Assembly (NCBI RefSeq): GCF_014208105.1
Contig: NZ_JACHMQ010000001.1
Location: 5,208,001-5,272,000, forward strand
Direction of reading: 5' to 3'
Source of the DNA: Actinomadura coerulea
GTDB taxonomy: Bacteria > Actinomycetota > Actinomycetes > Streptosporangiales > Streptosporangiaceae
DNA length: 64,000 nt
Made by a program: the position numbers and the translations under genes. Below the pieces are notes generated by a model. The model was not told the origin of the DNA, did no database searches, and worked only from the letters and a program-made list of their open reading frames with translations. How positions within the stretch are numbered: the stretch's first letter is position 1; the number at the start of each line of letters is the position of its first letter. Below are positions 25,012-36,008 of the stretch, in pieces.

Positions 25012-25082
25012 GGGCGCCCTCTCAGGCGCCCGGTTGGTCATTACAGGCCGGCTCCCGCCGCCCCCGGAGCCGCGCTCCGGGG
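25012..25082 (-). other. Paired hairpins in the rpsN-rpsH gap
   Basis: Two perfect stems: GGGCGCC / GGCGCCC with a 6-base loop (25012-25031), and CCCCGGAGC / GCTCCGGGG with a CGC loop (25062-25082). The second lies 6 bases after the rpsN stop. Position inside an operon suggests attenuation, pausing or mRNA processing. Confidence 0.5.
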
Positions 25083-25088
25083 ACGCGG

Positions 25089-25274
25089 TCACCAGCTGGA
25101 CTTCGTGATGCCAGGCAGCTCGCCGCGGTGGGCCATCTCCCGGAAGCACACGCGGCACAGGCCGAACTTCCGGTAGACGGAGCGCGGACGCCCGCAGCGC
25201 GAGCACCGAGTGTACGCGCGCACGCCGAACTTCGGCTTCCGCGCCGCCTTGGCGATCAGCGACTTCTTCGCCAT
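25089..25274 (-). CDS. rpsN: 30S ribosomal protein S14 type Z
   Basis: 61 residues, the short zinc form (RpsZ). It starts MAKKSLIAKAARKPKFGVRA. The zinc ribbon is CSRCGR with CRVCF, and the tail is ELPGITKSSW. It lies two bases after the rplE stop. Confidence 0.97.
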   Translation of the reverse strand: MAKKSLIAKAARKPKFGVRAYTRCSRCGRPRSVYRKFGLCRVCFREMAHRGELPGITKSSW

Positions 25275-25276
25275 GC

Positions 25277-25852
25277 TCAGCTCTCCTTGAAGGGGAAGCC
25301 CAGGAGCTTGAGCAGCGCCCGGCCCTCGTCGTCGGTCTTCGCGGACGTCACGACCGTGATGTCCATGCCCCGCGAGCGGTCGATCTTGTCGGGGTCGACC
25401 TCGTGGAACATGACCTGCTCGGTCAGCCCGAAGGTGTAGTTGCCGTTGCCGTCGAACTGCTTCGGCGACAGCCCGCGGAAGTCGCGGATACGGGGCAGCG
25501 CCGTGGCGAGCAGGCGGTCCAGGAACTCCCACATCCGGTCGCCGCGCAGCGTGGCGTGCGCGCCGATCGGCATGCCCTCGCGCAGCTTGAACTGCGCGAT
25601 GGACTTGCGGGCCCGGTTCACCGCGGGCTTCTGCCCGGTGATCGCCGCCAGGTCGCGGATGGCGCCCTCGATCAGCTTGGCGTCCTTGGCCGCGTCACCG
25701 ACCCCCATGTTGACCACGATCTTGGTCAGCGAGGGGATCTGCATGACGTTGGCGTAGCCGAACTGCTCGCGCATCTGGCCCGCGATCTCCTCGCGGTAGC
25801 GCAGCTTCAGCCTCGGCGTCGGCACGGGACGCTCGGTAACGGTCTCGGTCAT
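25277..25852 (-). CDS. rplE: 50S ribosomal protein L5
   Basis: 5S rRNA-binding protein, 191 residues. PRLKLRYREEIAGQMREQFG, KIVVNMGVGDA, ITGQKPAVNRARKSIA and the C-terminal DITVVTSAKTDDEGRALLKL are typical. It lies five bases after rplX. Confidence 0.98.
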   Translation of the reverse strand: MTETVTERPVPTPRLKLRYREEIAGQMREQFGYANVMQIPSLTKIVVNMGVGDAAKDAKLIEGAIRDLAAITGQKPAVNRARKSIAQFKLREGMPIGAHATLRGDRMWEFLDRLLATALPRIRDFRGLSPKQFDGNGNYTFGLTEQVMFHEVDPDKIDRSRGMDITVVTSAKTDDEGRALLKLLGFPFKES

Positions 25853-25857
25853 CGGTC

Positions 25858-26166
25858 TCAGATCTCCTTACCGCTACGGCGCGAGATCCGAACCTTCGTG
25901 CCGTCGTCGTTGGTGCGGTAACCGACCCGGGCCGGCTTGCCGTCCTCGACGATCGCGACGTTGCTGACGTGCAGCGGCGCCTCGACCGTGACGCGACCGC
26001 TCTCCTTGCCGGCACGCTGCTGGTCGGCCTTGATGTTCTTGGTGATGAGGTTGACGCCCTCGACGACGACCCGCTCCTCGCGGGGGATGACGCGCAGGAC
26101 CTTGCCCGTCGCGCCCTTGTCCTTGCCGGCGATGACGATGACCTCGTCGCCCTTACGGATCTTCAT
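25858..26166 (-). CDS. rplX: 50S ribosomal protein L24
   Basis: 102 residues beginning MKIRKGDEVIVIAGKDKGAT (KOW motif). It ends with VGYRTNDDGTKVRISRRSGK. The start ATG overlaps the rplN stop by one base (TGATG), so translation is coupled. Confidence 0.98.
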   Translation of the reverse strand: MKIRKGDEVIVIAGKDKGATGKVLRVIPREERVVVEGVNLITKNIKADQQRAGKESGRVTVEAPLHVSNVAIVEDGKPARVGYRTNDDGTKVRISRRSGKEI

Positions 26167-26534
26167 CAGAGCACCTCCGGCGCGAGCGAGATGATGCGCA
26201 TGAACTTCTTCTCGCGCAGTTCGCGGCCCACCGGGCCGAAGATACGGGTGCCGCGGGGGTCGCCGCCGTCCTTGATGAGGACGGCGGCGTTCTCGTCGAA
26301 GCGGATGTAGGAGCCGTCCGGGCGCCGGCGCTCCTTGCGGGTGCGCACGACGACCGCCTTGACGACGTCACCCTTCTTCACGCCGGCACCGGGAAGGGCG
26401 TCCTTCACCGTCGCGACGATGATGTCGCCGACTCCCGCGTAGCGCCGACCCGAGCCGCCGAGAACGCGGATGCAAAGGATCTCCTTCGCACCCGTGTTGT
26501 CGGCGACCTTGAGTCGCGACTCCTGCTGGATCAC
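26166..26534 (-). CDS. rplN: 50S ribosomal protein L14
   Basis: 122 residues, invariant in length. MIQQESRLKVADNTGAKEIL, GDIIVATVKDALPGAGVKKG and RGTRIFGPVGRELREKKFMR identify it. A 110-base gap with two hairpins separates it from rpsQ. Confidence 0.98.
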   Translation of the reverse strand: MIQQESRLKVADNTGAKEILCIRVLGGSGRRYAGVGDIIVATVKDALPGAGVKKGDVVKAVVVRTRKERRRPDGSYIRFDENAAVLIKDGGDPRGTRIFGPVGRELREKKFMRIISLAPEVL

Positions 26535-26561
26535 GTCTAACTCCTGTTCGTCACACCGGTT

Positions 26562-26632
26562 CTCGGCGCCCCCTTCGCGGGCGCCGAGCCTGGTGGAACC
26601 AGACTGTGGTCAATAGCGGGACTGCGTCCCGC
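26562..26632 (-). other. Paired hairpins in the rpsQ-rplN gap
   Basis: A 10-bp stem CTCGGCGCCC / GGGCGCCGAG (26562-26588) and a 7-bp stem GCGGGAC / GTCCCGC with TGC loop (26616-26632). The second follows the rpsQ stop by 12 bases. Probable attenuator or processing structures within the operon. Confidence 0.5.
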
Positions 26633-26644
26633 GGGCCCGAGGCC

Positions 26645-26917
26645 CTACTTGGCCTTCTCGAGGATCTCCACCACGCGCCACCGCTTGGTGGCCGACAGCG
26701 GGCGGGTCTCCATGAGACGGACGCGGTCGCCGACGCCGCACTCGTTGGCCTCGTCGTGCGCCTTGTAGTTCTTCGTGCGGCGGATCACCTTGTGGTACTT
26801 GGGGTGCTTCACGCGGTCCTCGACGGACACGACCACGGTCTTGTCCATCTTGTCGCTGACCACGAGACCCTCAAGGATCTTGCGGCTGCTCCGCTGCTCG
26901 GTCGTCTGCTCGGTCAT
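26645..26917 (-). CDS. rpsQ: 30S ribosomal protein S17
   Basis: 90 residues: SRKILEGLVVSDKMDKTVVV, HPKYHKVIRRTKNYKAHDE and GDRVRLMETRPLSATKRW are typical. Its ATG overlaps the rpmC stop as ATGA. Confidence 0.98.
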   Translation of the reverse strand: MTEQTTEQRSSRKILEGLVVSDKMDKTVVVSVEDRVKHPKYHKVIRRTKNYKAHDEANECGVGDRVRLMETRPLSATKRWRVVEILEKAK

Positions 26918-27153
26918 TCGTTGCCCTCCGCGGCGTCCTCGACCGTCACGATGCCGAGCTCGCGCTCACGCATCACGGTGTAGATGCGGGCGATCTCGCG
27001 CTTGACGGTGCGCAGCCGCCCGTGGCTCTCAAGCTGGCCGGTGGCGGCCTGGAAGCGGAGGTTGAACAGCTCCTCCTTGGCCTCCCTGAGCTTGGTGACC
27101 AGGACGTCCTCGGGCTCGGTCCGCAGGTCGTCGGCGGTAAGACCCTTGGCCAT
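26914..27153 (-). CDS. rpmC: 50S ribosomal protein L29
   Basis: 79 residues with LREAKEELFNLRFQAATGQL and the RLRTVKREIARIYTVMRERE block. Its ATG overlaps a TGA by one base (TGATG). That TGA belongs not to the full-length rplP but to a 25-codon duplicated rplP tail immediately upstream. It may depend on ribosomes arriving from that mini-ORF. Confidence 0.97.
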   Translation of the reverse strand: MAKGLTADDLRTEPEDVLVTKLREAKEELFNLRFQAATGQLESHGRLRTVKREIARIYTVMRERELGIVTVEDAAEGNE

Positions 27154-27230
27154 CAGGACTCACCCACCTCTCGCTTAACGATCTTGCAGGTCAATGAGCA
27201 CAGCATGGGCAGCTTGTGAGGCTTGTACAT
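27153..27230 (-). CDS. 25-codon mini-ORF derived from the rplP 3' end
   Basis: An ATG overlapping the rplP stop (TGATG at 27232-27228) opens a 25-residue frame. It runs MYKPHKLPM, then LCSLT, then CKIVKREVGES, and its TGA overlaps the rpmC ATG (TGATG at 27155-27151). The rplP tail reads HKLPMKCKIVKREVGES, so the mini-ORF is a partial tandem duplicate with a 12-base insertion. In the final 11 shared codons five differ (GTC/GTT, CGG/CGA, GAA/GAG, GTC/GTG, AGC/TCC), all synonymous. It probably keeps translational coupling between rplP and rpmC. Whether the peptide itself has a role is unknown. Several codons (CCT, TCA, TTG, CGA, GTT) are rare in this genome. Confidence 0.6.
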   Translation of the reverse strand: MYKPHKLPMLCSLTCKIVKREVGES

Positions 27231-27649
27231 CAGCTCTCACCGACTTCCCGCTTGACGATCTTGCACTTCATGGGCAGCTTGTGGATCGCGCGGGTGAGCG
27301 CCTCCCGAGCGACCTGCTCGTTCGGGTAGGAGATCTCGAACAGCACGCGGCCCGGCTTGACGTTCGCCACCCACCACTCCACGGAGCCCTTGCCGGAGCC
27401 CATGCGGGTCTCGGCGGGCTTCTTGGTCAGCGGACGGTCCGGGAAGATGTTGATCCAGACCTTGCCGCCGCGCTTGATGTGGCGGGTCATGGCGATACGC
27501 GCGGCCTCGATCTGCCGGTTGGTCACGTACGCGCTCTCGACGGCCTGGATGCCGTACTCGCCGAACGTCACCCTCGTGCCGCCCTTGGCCATGCCGCGGC
27601 GCTTCGGGTGGTGCTGCTTGCGGTGCTTGACCTTGCGAGGGATCAGCAT
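27230..27649 (-). CDS. rplP: 50S ribosomal protein L16
   Basis: 139 residues at the A-site tRNA elbow. MLIPRKVKHRKQHHPKRRGM, GGKVWINIFPDRPLTKKP and GKGSVEWWVANVKPGRVLFE are conserved. It ends KREVGES. The stop is followed by a partial duplication of its last ~20 codons before rpmC starts. It lies seven bases after rpsC. Confidence 0.98.
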   Translation of the reverse strand: MLIPRKVKHRKQHHPKRRGMAKGGTRVTFGEYGIQAVESAYVTNRQIEAARIAMTRHIKRGGKVWINIFPDRPLTKKPAETRMGSGKGSVEWWVANVKPGRVLFEISYPNEQVAREALTRAIHKLPMKCKIVKREVGES

Positions 27650-27656
27650 CGGTTAC

Positions 27657-28516
<860 letters not shown>

Positions 28517-28517
<1 letters not shown>

Positions 28518-28900
28518 TACCGGGCCCTCCTCGTCTTCTTACCGCCGCCGGACGCGGCGACCGCGTCGTCTCGCGACTCCACGACCACGGTGATGTGGCT
28601 CGTGCGCTTGTTGATGCGGTAAGCCCGGCCCTGGGCGCGAGGGCGGAAACGCTTGAGCGTCGGCCCCTCGTCCACCCACGCGCGACTGACGACGAGCGTC
28701 CCCGAGTCGAGCTTGAAGTTGTGCTCGGCGTTGGCGATGGCACTCGCCAGCACCTTGCCCACCGGCTCACTCGCTGCCTGGGGGGCGAACCGCAGCACCG
28801 CCTGAGCCTCCGCGGCAGGCAGGCCGCGGATGAGGTCCACCACGCGGCGGGCCTTCCTGGGCGTGACGCGGATGAACCGCGCCTGGGCCCTGGCTTCCAT
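28517..28900 (-). CDS. rplV: 50S ribosomal protein L22
   Basis: 127 residues lining the exit tunnel. ARAQARFIRVTPRKARRVVD, ASAIANAEHNFKLD and the tunnel loop FRPRAQGRAYRINKRTSHI are clear. Its stop overlaps the rpsC start. Confidence 0.98.
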
Positions 28901-28940
28901 CGCTGTTCCCTCTCTCCTACGTGCTAACTGCTCTGCCTGC

Positions 28941-29222
28941 TCAGCCTCGGCGGCTGCGGCGGTCTTCCTTGACGTGGCTGCGGAACGTGCGCGTCGGCGC
29001 GAACTCGCCGAGCTTGTGTCCCACCATCGAGTCGGTGATGAACACCGGGACGTGCTTGCGGCCGTCGTGCACGGCGATCGTGTGACCGATCATGTCCGGC
29101 ACGATCATGGAGCGCCGCGACCACGTCTTGATGACGTTCTTGGTGCCCTTCTCGTTCTGCACGTCCACCTTCTTGATGAGGTGGTCGTCCACGAACGGGC
29201 CCTTCTTCAGGCTACGTGGCAT
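28941..29222 (-). CDS. rpsS: 30S ribosomal protein S19
   Basis: 93 residues: MPRSLKKGPFVDDHLIKKVD, TWSRRSMIVPDMIGHTIAVH and EFAPTRTFRSHVKEDRRSRR. It lies twelve bases after rplB. Confidence 0.98.
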   Translation of the reverse strand: MPRSLKKGPFVDDHLIKKVDVQNEKGTKNVIKTWSRRSMIVPDMIGHTIAVHDGRKHVPVFITDSMVGHKLGEFAPTRTFRSHVKEDRRSRRG

Positions 29223-29234
29223 GACGAGCGACTC

Positions 29235-30068
29235 CTACCGCTTCTTCTTGCTGCGACGACGGACGATCAGCCGGTCGCTCGACTTGTTCGCCTGGCGAGT
29301 GCGGCCTTCCTTCTTACCGGCCGGGTTCACCGGGTGCCGGCCACCGGAGGTCTTGCCCTCACCACCACCGTGCGGGTGGTCGATCGGGTTCATGGCCACG
29401 CCGCGGACGGTCGGGCGCTTGCCCTTCCACCGCATGCGGCCGGCCTTGCCCCAGTTGATGTTCGACTGCTCGGCGTTGCCGACCTCGCCGACCGTCGCGC
29501 GGCAGCGCACGTCCACCATCCGCATCTCGCCGGAGGGCATGCGCAGCGTGGCGTACTTGCCCTCCTTGGCCAGCAGCTGGACGCCGGCGCCCGCACTGCG
29601 GGCGATCTTGGCGCCGCCGCCGGGGCGGAGCTCGATGGCGTGCACGACCGTACCGGTCGGGATGTTGCGCAGCGGAAGGCAGTTGCCCGGCTTGATGTCC
29701 GCGCCCGGCCCGTTCTCCACGCGGTCGTTCTGCCGCAGGCCGCGCGGGGCGAGGATGTAGCGCTTCTCGCCGTCCGCGTAGTGCAGCAGCGCGATACGCG
29801 CGGTGCGGTTCGGGTCGTACTCGATGTGCGCGACCTTGGCCGGGACGCCGTCCTTGTCGTGCCGGCGGAAGTCGATCACGCGGTAGGCGCGCTTGTGCCC
29901 GCCGCCCTGGTGCCGGGTCGTGATGCGGCCGTGGTTGTTGCGGCCGCCCTTCTTGGGGAGCGGACGCAGCAGCGACTTCTCGGGCTCGCGGCGCGTGACC
30001 TCGACGAAGTCGGCCACGCTGGACCCGCGACGACCCGGAGTCGTCGGCTTGTAATTACGGATGCCCAT
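29235..30068 (-). CDS. rplB: 50S ribosomal protein L2
   Basis: 277 residues, normal length. It contains GIRNYKPTTPGRRGSSVADF, GRNNHGRITTRHQGGGHKRA and the peptidyl-transferase-proximal loop GVAMNPIDHPHGGGEG with its conserved His. Confidence 0.98.
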   Translation of the reverse strand: MGIRNYKPTTPGRRGSSVADFVEVTRREPEKSLLRPLPKKGGRNNHGRITTRHQGGGHKRAYRVIDFRRHDKDGVPAKVAHIEYDPNRTARIALLHYADGEKRYILAPRGLRQNDRVENGPGADIKPGNCLPLRNIPTGTVVHAIELRPGGGAKIARSAGAGVQLLAKEGKYATLRMPSGEMRMVDVRCRATVGEVGNAEQSNINWGKAGRMRWKGKRPTVRGVAMNPIDHPHGGGEGKTSGGRHPVNPAGKKEGRTRQANKSSDRLIVRRRSKKKR

Positions 30069-30113
30069 CTTTTTCGTTCATCCCTTGTCAGTCTTCGGGA
30101 CGACCTGGCCTGT

Positions 30114-30413
30114 CTAGGCCGGGCCGCCGAAGATGTCGATCCGCTCGCCCTCGGCCAGGCTGACGATGGCGCGCTTGGTGTCCTTGCGCTTGCCGTAGCC
30201 GAACCGGGTGCGCTTGCGCTTGCCCTGCCGGTTGATCGTGTTCACGCTCGTCACCTTGACGCCGAACACCGACTCGACCGCCTGCTTGATCTGGGTCTTG
30301 TTGGCGTCCGGGCGGACGACGAACGTGTACTTGTTCTCGTCCAGCAGCCCGTAGCTCTTCTCCGAGACGACCGGCGCGATGATGATGTCGCGGGGGTCAG
30401 CGATCTTGTTCAT
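30114..30413 (-). CDS. rplW: 50S ribosomal protein L23
   Basis: 99 residues at the tunnel exit, the docking point for SRP and trigger factor. It has ADPRDIIIAPVVSEKSYGLL, FVVRPDANKTQIKQAVE and VNTINRQGKRKRTRFGYGKR. Confidence 0.97.
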   Translation of the reverse strand: MNKIADPRDIIIAPVVSEKSYGLLDENKYTFVVRPDANKTQIKQAVESVFGVKVTSVNTINRQGKRKRTRFGYGKRKDTKRAIVSLAEGERIDIFGGPA

Positions 30414-30425
30414 GTGCGACCCTCC

Positions 30426-31028
30426 TCACTTCTTCTTCGCGCGCGAGACGAACTCGTCGTACGCCGTCTTCGTGAAGACGACGTCGTCGTTCACCAGCAC
30501 GTCGTACGTGTTGAGCTGGTCGGAGACGATCACGTGCACGCTCGGCTCGTTGCGCAGGCTCTTCCAGGTCACGTCGTCCTCGCGGTCCAGGACCAGCAGG
30601 ACGCGCTTGGCGCCGGTGACGTCGCGCAGCGCCTTCAGCGCCGTCTTCGTCTTCGGGGTGTCGCCCTCGACGAGGTTGTCGACCACGTGCACCCGGCCGA
30701 ACCGGGCGCGGTCGGACAGGGCGCCGCGCAGCGCGGCGGCCTTCATCTTCTTGGGCGTCCGCTGCGAGTAGTCCCGCGGCTGCGGGCCGTGCACGACGCC
30801 GCCGCCGGCGAACTGGGGCGCGCGGGTCGAGCCCTGGCGGGCGCGGCCGGTGCCCTTCTGCCGGTACGGCTTCTTGCCACCGCCGGAGACCTCGCCCCGG
30901 GTCTTGGTGGCGTGCGTGCCCTGGCGCGCCGCGGCCAGCTGCGCCACCACGACCTGGTGGATCAGCGGCACGCTGGTCTTCGCGTCGAAGACCTCGGCGG
31001 GCAGATCGATGTCGAGCTTCGAAGTCAC
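30426..31028 (-). CDS. rplD: 50S ribosomal protein L4
   Basis: 200 residues from GTG 31028, overlapping the rplC stop as GTGA. TRGEVSGGGKKPYRQKGTGR and RQGSTRAPQFAGGGVVHGP mark the tunnel loop of L4. L4 autoregulates the S10 operon in E. coli; no equivalent leader was recognised here. Confidence 0.97.
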   Translation of the reverse strand: MTSKLDIDLPAEVFDAKTSVPLIHQVVVAQLAAARQGTHATKTRGEVSGGGKKPYRQKGTGRARQGSTRAPQFAGGGVVHGPQPRDYSQRTPKKMKAAALRGALSDRARFGRVHVVDNLVEGDTPKTKTALKALRDVTGAKRVLLVLDREDDVTWKSLRNEPSVHVIVSDQLNTYDVLVNDDVVFTKTAYDEFVSRAKKK

Positions 31029-31675
31029 TTGCCCGCTCCCTTCACTGCGTCGCGGACCAGCACCACGCCGCCGTTGGGACCGGGAACCGCGCCCTTGATG
31101 AGCAGCAGGTTCTTCTCCGCGTCGATGGCGTGGACGGTCAGGTTCTGCACGGTGGTACGGGCGTTGCCGTGCCGTCCCGCCATGCGGAGGCCCTTGAAGA
31201 CGCGACCCGGGGTCGCGCAGCCGCCGATCGAACCCGGCGAGCGGTGCTTGCGCTGGGTGCCGTGCGAGGCGCCGAGGCCCTTGAAGCCGTGGCGCTTCAT
31301 GACACCGGCGGTGCCCTTGCCCTTGCTCGTGCCGGTAACGTCGATCTTCTGGCCGGCCTCGAAGACGCTGGCGGTGATCTCCTGGCCGAGTTCGAACTCG
31401 GTGGTGTCGTCTGCCCGCAGTTCGACGAGGTAGCGGCGCGGCGTGACGCCGGCCTTCTCGAAGTGACCCGTGCTCGGCTTGTTCACCTTGCGCGGGTCGA
31501 TCTGCCCGAACCCGATCTGGACGGCGGTGTAGCCGTCCTTCTCCTGGCTCTTGAGCTGGGTGACGACACACGGCCCGGCCTGGACGACGGTCACCGGAAC
31601 GATCCGGCCCTCATCGTCGAAGACCTGGGTCATGCCGAGCTTCTCGCCCAGGACGCCCTTCCTCTGCGTACTCAT
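31025..31675 (-). CDS. rplC: 50S ribosomal protein L3
   Basis: 216 residues: RKGVLGEKLGMTQVFDDEGR, HGFKGLGASHGTQRKHRSPG and GRVFKGLRMAGRHGNARTT are diagnostic. It lies 15 bases after rpsJ. Confidence 0.98.
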   Translation of the reverse strand: MSTQRKGVLGEKLGMTQVFDDEGRIVPVTVVQAGPCVVTQLKSQEKDGYTAVQIGFGQIDPRKVNKPSTGHFEKAGVTPRRYLVELRADDTTEFELGQEITASVFEAGQKIDVTGTSKGKGTAGVMKRHGFKGLGASHGTQRKHRSPGSIGGCATPGRVFKGLRMAGRHGNARTTVQNLTVHAIDAEKNLLLIKGAVPGPNGGVVLVRDAVKGAGK

Positions 31676-31690
31676 CTCTCGGTGCGTCCC

Positions 31691-31999
31691 TTAGAGCTTG
31701 ATCTCGATGTCAACGCCGGCCGGAAGGTCGAGTCGCATCAGCGAGTCGACCGTCTTGGGCGTCGGGTCGATGATGTCGATCAACCGCTTGTGCGTGCGCA
31801 TCTCGAAGTGCTCGCGGCTGTCCTTGTACTTGTGCGGCGAGCGGATGACGCAGTACACGTTCTTCTCGGTCGGCAGCGGCACCGGGCCCGCGACCTTGGC
31901 GCCCGTCCGCGTCACCGTCTCAACGATCTTCTTCGCGGAGGTGTCGATGACCTCGTGGTCGTAGGCCTTGAGCCGGATGCGGATCTTCTGTCCCGCCAT
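31691..31999 (-). CDS. rpsJ: 30S ribosomal protein S10
   Basis: 102 residues: MAGQKIRIRLKAYDHEVID, PTEKNVYCVIRSPHKYKDS and DIIDPTPKTVDSLMRLDLP. It is also the partner of NusB in antitermination. It is first gene of the S10 cluster. No clear promoter is visible in the short gap behind tuf. Confidence 0.98.
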   Translation of the reverse strand: MAGQKIRIRLKAYDHEVIDTSAKKIVETVTRTGAKVAGPVPLPTEKNVYCVIRSPHKYKDSREHFEMRTHKRLIDIIDPTPKTVDSLMRLDLPAGVDIEIKL

Positions 32000-32050
32000 G
32001 GTGGCCTCGGTGTCCTTTGCTGTAGTGCCGCTGTTACTTCAGTGGTCGTG

Positions 32051-32095
32051 ACGCGGCGGCCCGGTTCGGGTTGCCCGTCGACCGGGCCGCCGCGT
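32051..32095 (-). terminator. Perfect 15-bp hairpin between tuf and rpsJ
   Basis: ACGCGGCGGCCCGGT (32051-32065) pairs perfectly with ACCGGGCCGCCGCGT (32081-32095) around a 15-base loop, 11 bases after the tuf stop. It is the likely terminator or attenuator at the str/S10 boundary. Confidence 0.68.
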
Positions 32096-32106
32096 GACGA
32101 GAGGTG

Positions 32107-33300
32107 CTACTTGATGACCTTGGTGACGCGACCGGCGCCGACCGTCCGGCCACCCTCGCGGATGGCGAACTTCAGGCCCTCCTCCATGGCGACGGGCTGG
32201 ATCAGGTCGACGCGCATCTCGGTGTTGTCGCCCGGCATGACCATCTCGGTGCCCTCGGGGAGGTTCACCACGCCGGTGACGTCCGTGGTCCGGAAGTAGA
32301 ACTGCGGGCGGTAGTTGTTGAAGAACGGCGTGTGCCGGCCGCCCTCGTCCTTGGACAGGATGTAGACCTGCGCCTCGAACTCGGTGTGCGGGGTGTTCGT
32401 GCCCGGCTTGATGACACACTGGCCGCGCTCGACGTCCTCGCGCTTGATGCCGCGCAGGAGCAGGCCGACGTTGTCGCCCGCCTGGCCCTGGTCGAGCAGC
32501 TTGCGGAACATCTCGACGCCGGTGACGGTGGTCGAGGTGGACTCCGGCTTGATGCCGATGATGTCGACGGTCTCGTTGACGTTGACGACACCGCGCTCGA
32601 TGCGGCCGGTCACGACGGTGCCGCGGCCGGTGATCGAGAAGACGTCCTCGATCGGCATCAGGAACGGCTTCTCGGTGTCACGCACCGGCTCCGGCACGTT
32701 CTCGTCGACGGCGTCCATCAGCTCGCCGATCGACGCGGCCCACTTCTCGTCGCCCTGCAGCGCCTGGAAGGCGGAGACGCGCACGACCGGGACGTCGTCG
32801 CCCGGGAACTCGTACTCCGACAGCAGCTCGCGGACCTCGAGCTCGACGAGCTCCAGGATCTCCTCGTCGTCCACCATGTCGCACTTGTTCAGGGCGACGA
32901 CGATGTAGGGGACGCCGACCTGGCGGGCCAGGAGCACGTGCTCCTTGGTCTGCGGCATCGGGCCGTCGGTGGCGGCGACCACCAGGATGGCGCCGTCCAT
33001 CTGCGCCGCACCGGTGATCATGTTCTTGATGTAGTCCGCGTGCCCCGGGCAGTCCACGTGCGCGTAGTGCCGGGCCTCGGTCTGGTACTCGACGTGCGCG
33101 ATCGAGATCGTGATGCCGCGCTCGCGCTCCTCCGGCGCCTTGTCGATGTCCTCGAACGGCGTGAAGGGGTTGAGGTCCGGGTACTTGTCGTGGAGCACCT
33201 TGGTGATCGCCGCGGTAAGGGTGGTCTTACCGTGGTCGATGTGTCCAATGGTGCCGATGTTCACGTGCGGCTTCGTCCGCTCGAACTTGGCCTTCGCCAC
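32107..33300 (-). CDS. tuf: Elongation factor Tu
   Basis: Delivers aminoacyl-tRNA as a GTP complex. 397 residues from GTG 33300. The GTPase motifs are GHIDHGKTT, DCPGHADY and NKCDMVDD. Domains 2 and 3 follow with GRGTVVTGRIERG and GGRHTPFFNNYRPQFYFRTT. It is last gene of the str operon, 82 bases after fusA. Confidence 0.99.
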   Translation of the reverse strand: MAKAKFERTKPHVNIGTIGHIDHGKTTLTAAITKVLHDKYPDLNPFTPFEDIDKAPEERERGITISIAHVEYQTEARHYAHVDCPGHADYIKNMITGAAQMDGAILVVAATDGPMPQTKEHVLLARQVGVPYIVVALNKCDMVDDEEILELVELEVRELLSEYEFPGDDVPVVRVSAFQALQGDEKWAASIGELMDAVDENVPEPVRDTEKPFLMPIEDVFSITGRGTVVTGRIERGVVNVNETVDIIGIKPESTSTTVTGVEMFRKLLDQGQAGDNVGLLLRGIKREDVERGQCVIKPGTNTPHTEFEAQVYILSKDEGGRHTPFFNNYRPQFYFRTTDVTGVVNLPEGTEMVMPGDNTEMRVDLIQPVAMEEGLKFAIREGGRTVGAGRVTKVIK

Positions 33301-33382
33301 TGGTTGCTCCTTGTTGCGATCCTCGGCCGCCTAGACGACCGCTTCGTTTACGTCCTGGTGATCTGTGGGCAGGCCCGGGTGC

Positions 33383-35494
<2,112 letters not shown>

Positions 35495-35537
35495 TGCCGT
35501 CCTCGCGTCGTCTCTCGTCGTTGCAGATCCGCCGGGA

Positions 35538-36008
35538 TTACCAGCGGTAGTGGGCGAAGGCCTTGTTGGACTCCGCCATCTTGTGCGTGTCCTCGCGCTT
35601 CTTGACAGACGCGCCGAGGCCGTTGCTCGCGTCGAGCAGCTCGTTCATCAGCCGCTCCATCATGGTCTTCTCACGCCGCTGCCGGGCGTAGAGCACCAGC
35701 CAGCGCAGCGCGAGGGTGGTGCTGCGAGCCGGCCGCACCTCGACGGGGACCTGGTAGGTCGCGCCACCGACGCGGCGGCTGCGCACCTCCAGGGTGGGCT
35801 TGACGTTGTCGAGCGCGCGCTTGAGCGTGACGACCGGGTCGTTGCCGGTCTTCTCGCGGGCGCCCTCCAGGGCGTCGTACACGATGCTCTGCGCGATGGA
35901 GCGCTTGCCGTCCAGCAGAACCTTGTTGATGAGCGCGGTGACCAGCGGCGAGTTGTACACCGGGTCAGCGATCAGCTGGCGCTTGCCAGCGGGGCCCTTG
36001 CGCGGCAT
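35538..36008 (-). CDS. rpsG: 30S ribosomal protein S7
   Basis: 156 residues starting MPRKGPAGKRQLIADPVYNS. ALDNVKPTLEVRSRRVGGAT and the tail KREDTHKMAESNKAFAHYRW identify S7. Its ATG overlaps the rpsL stop (TGATG). Confidence 0.98.
   Translation of the reverse strand: MPRKGPAGKRQLIADPVYNSPLVTALINKVLLDGKRSIAQSIVYDALEGAREKTGNDPVVTLKRALDNVKPTLEVRSRRVGGATYQVPVEVRPARSTTLALRWLVLYARQRREKTMMERLMNELLDASNGLGASVKKREDTHKMAESNKAFAHYRW

Noticed and set aside
28830..31433. 867-codon plus-strand frame across rplV to rplC.
   Set aside because: It runs antisense through six conserved ribosomal protein genes and the intervening stops/starts, and has no domain.
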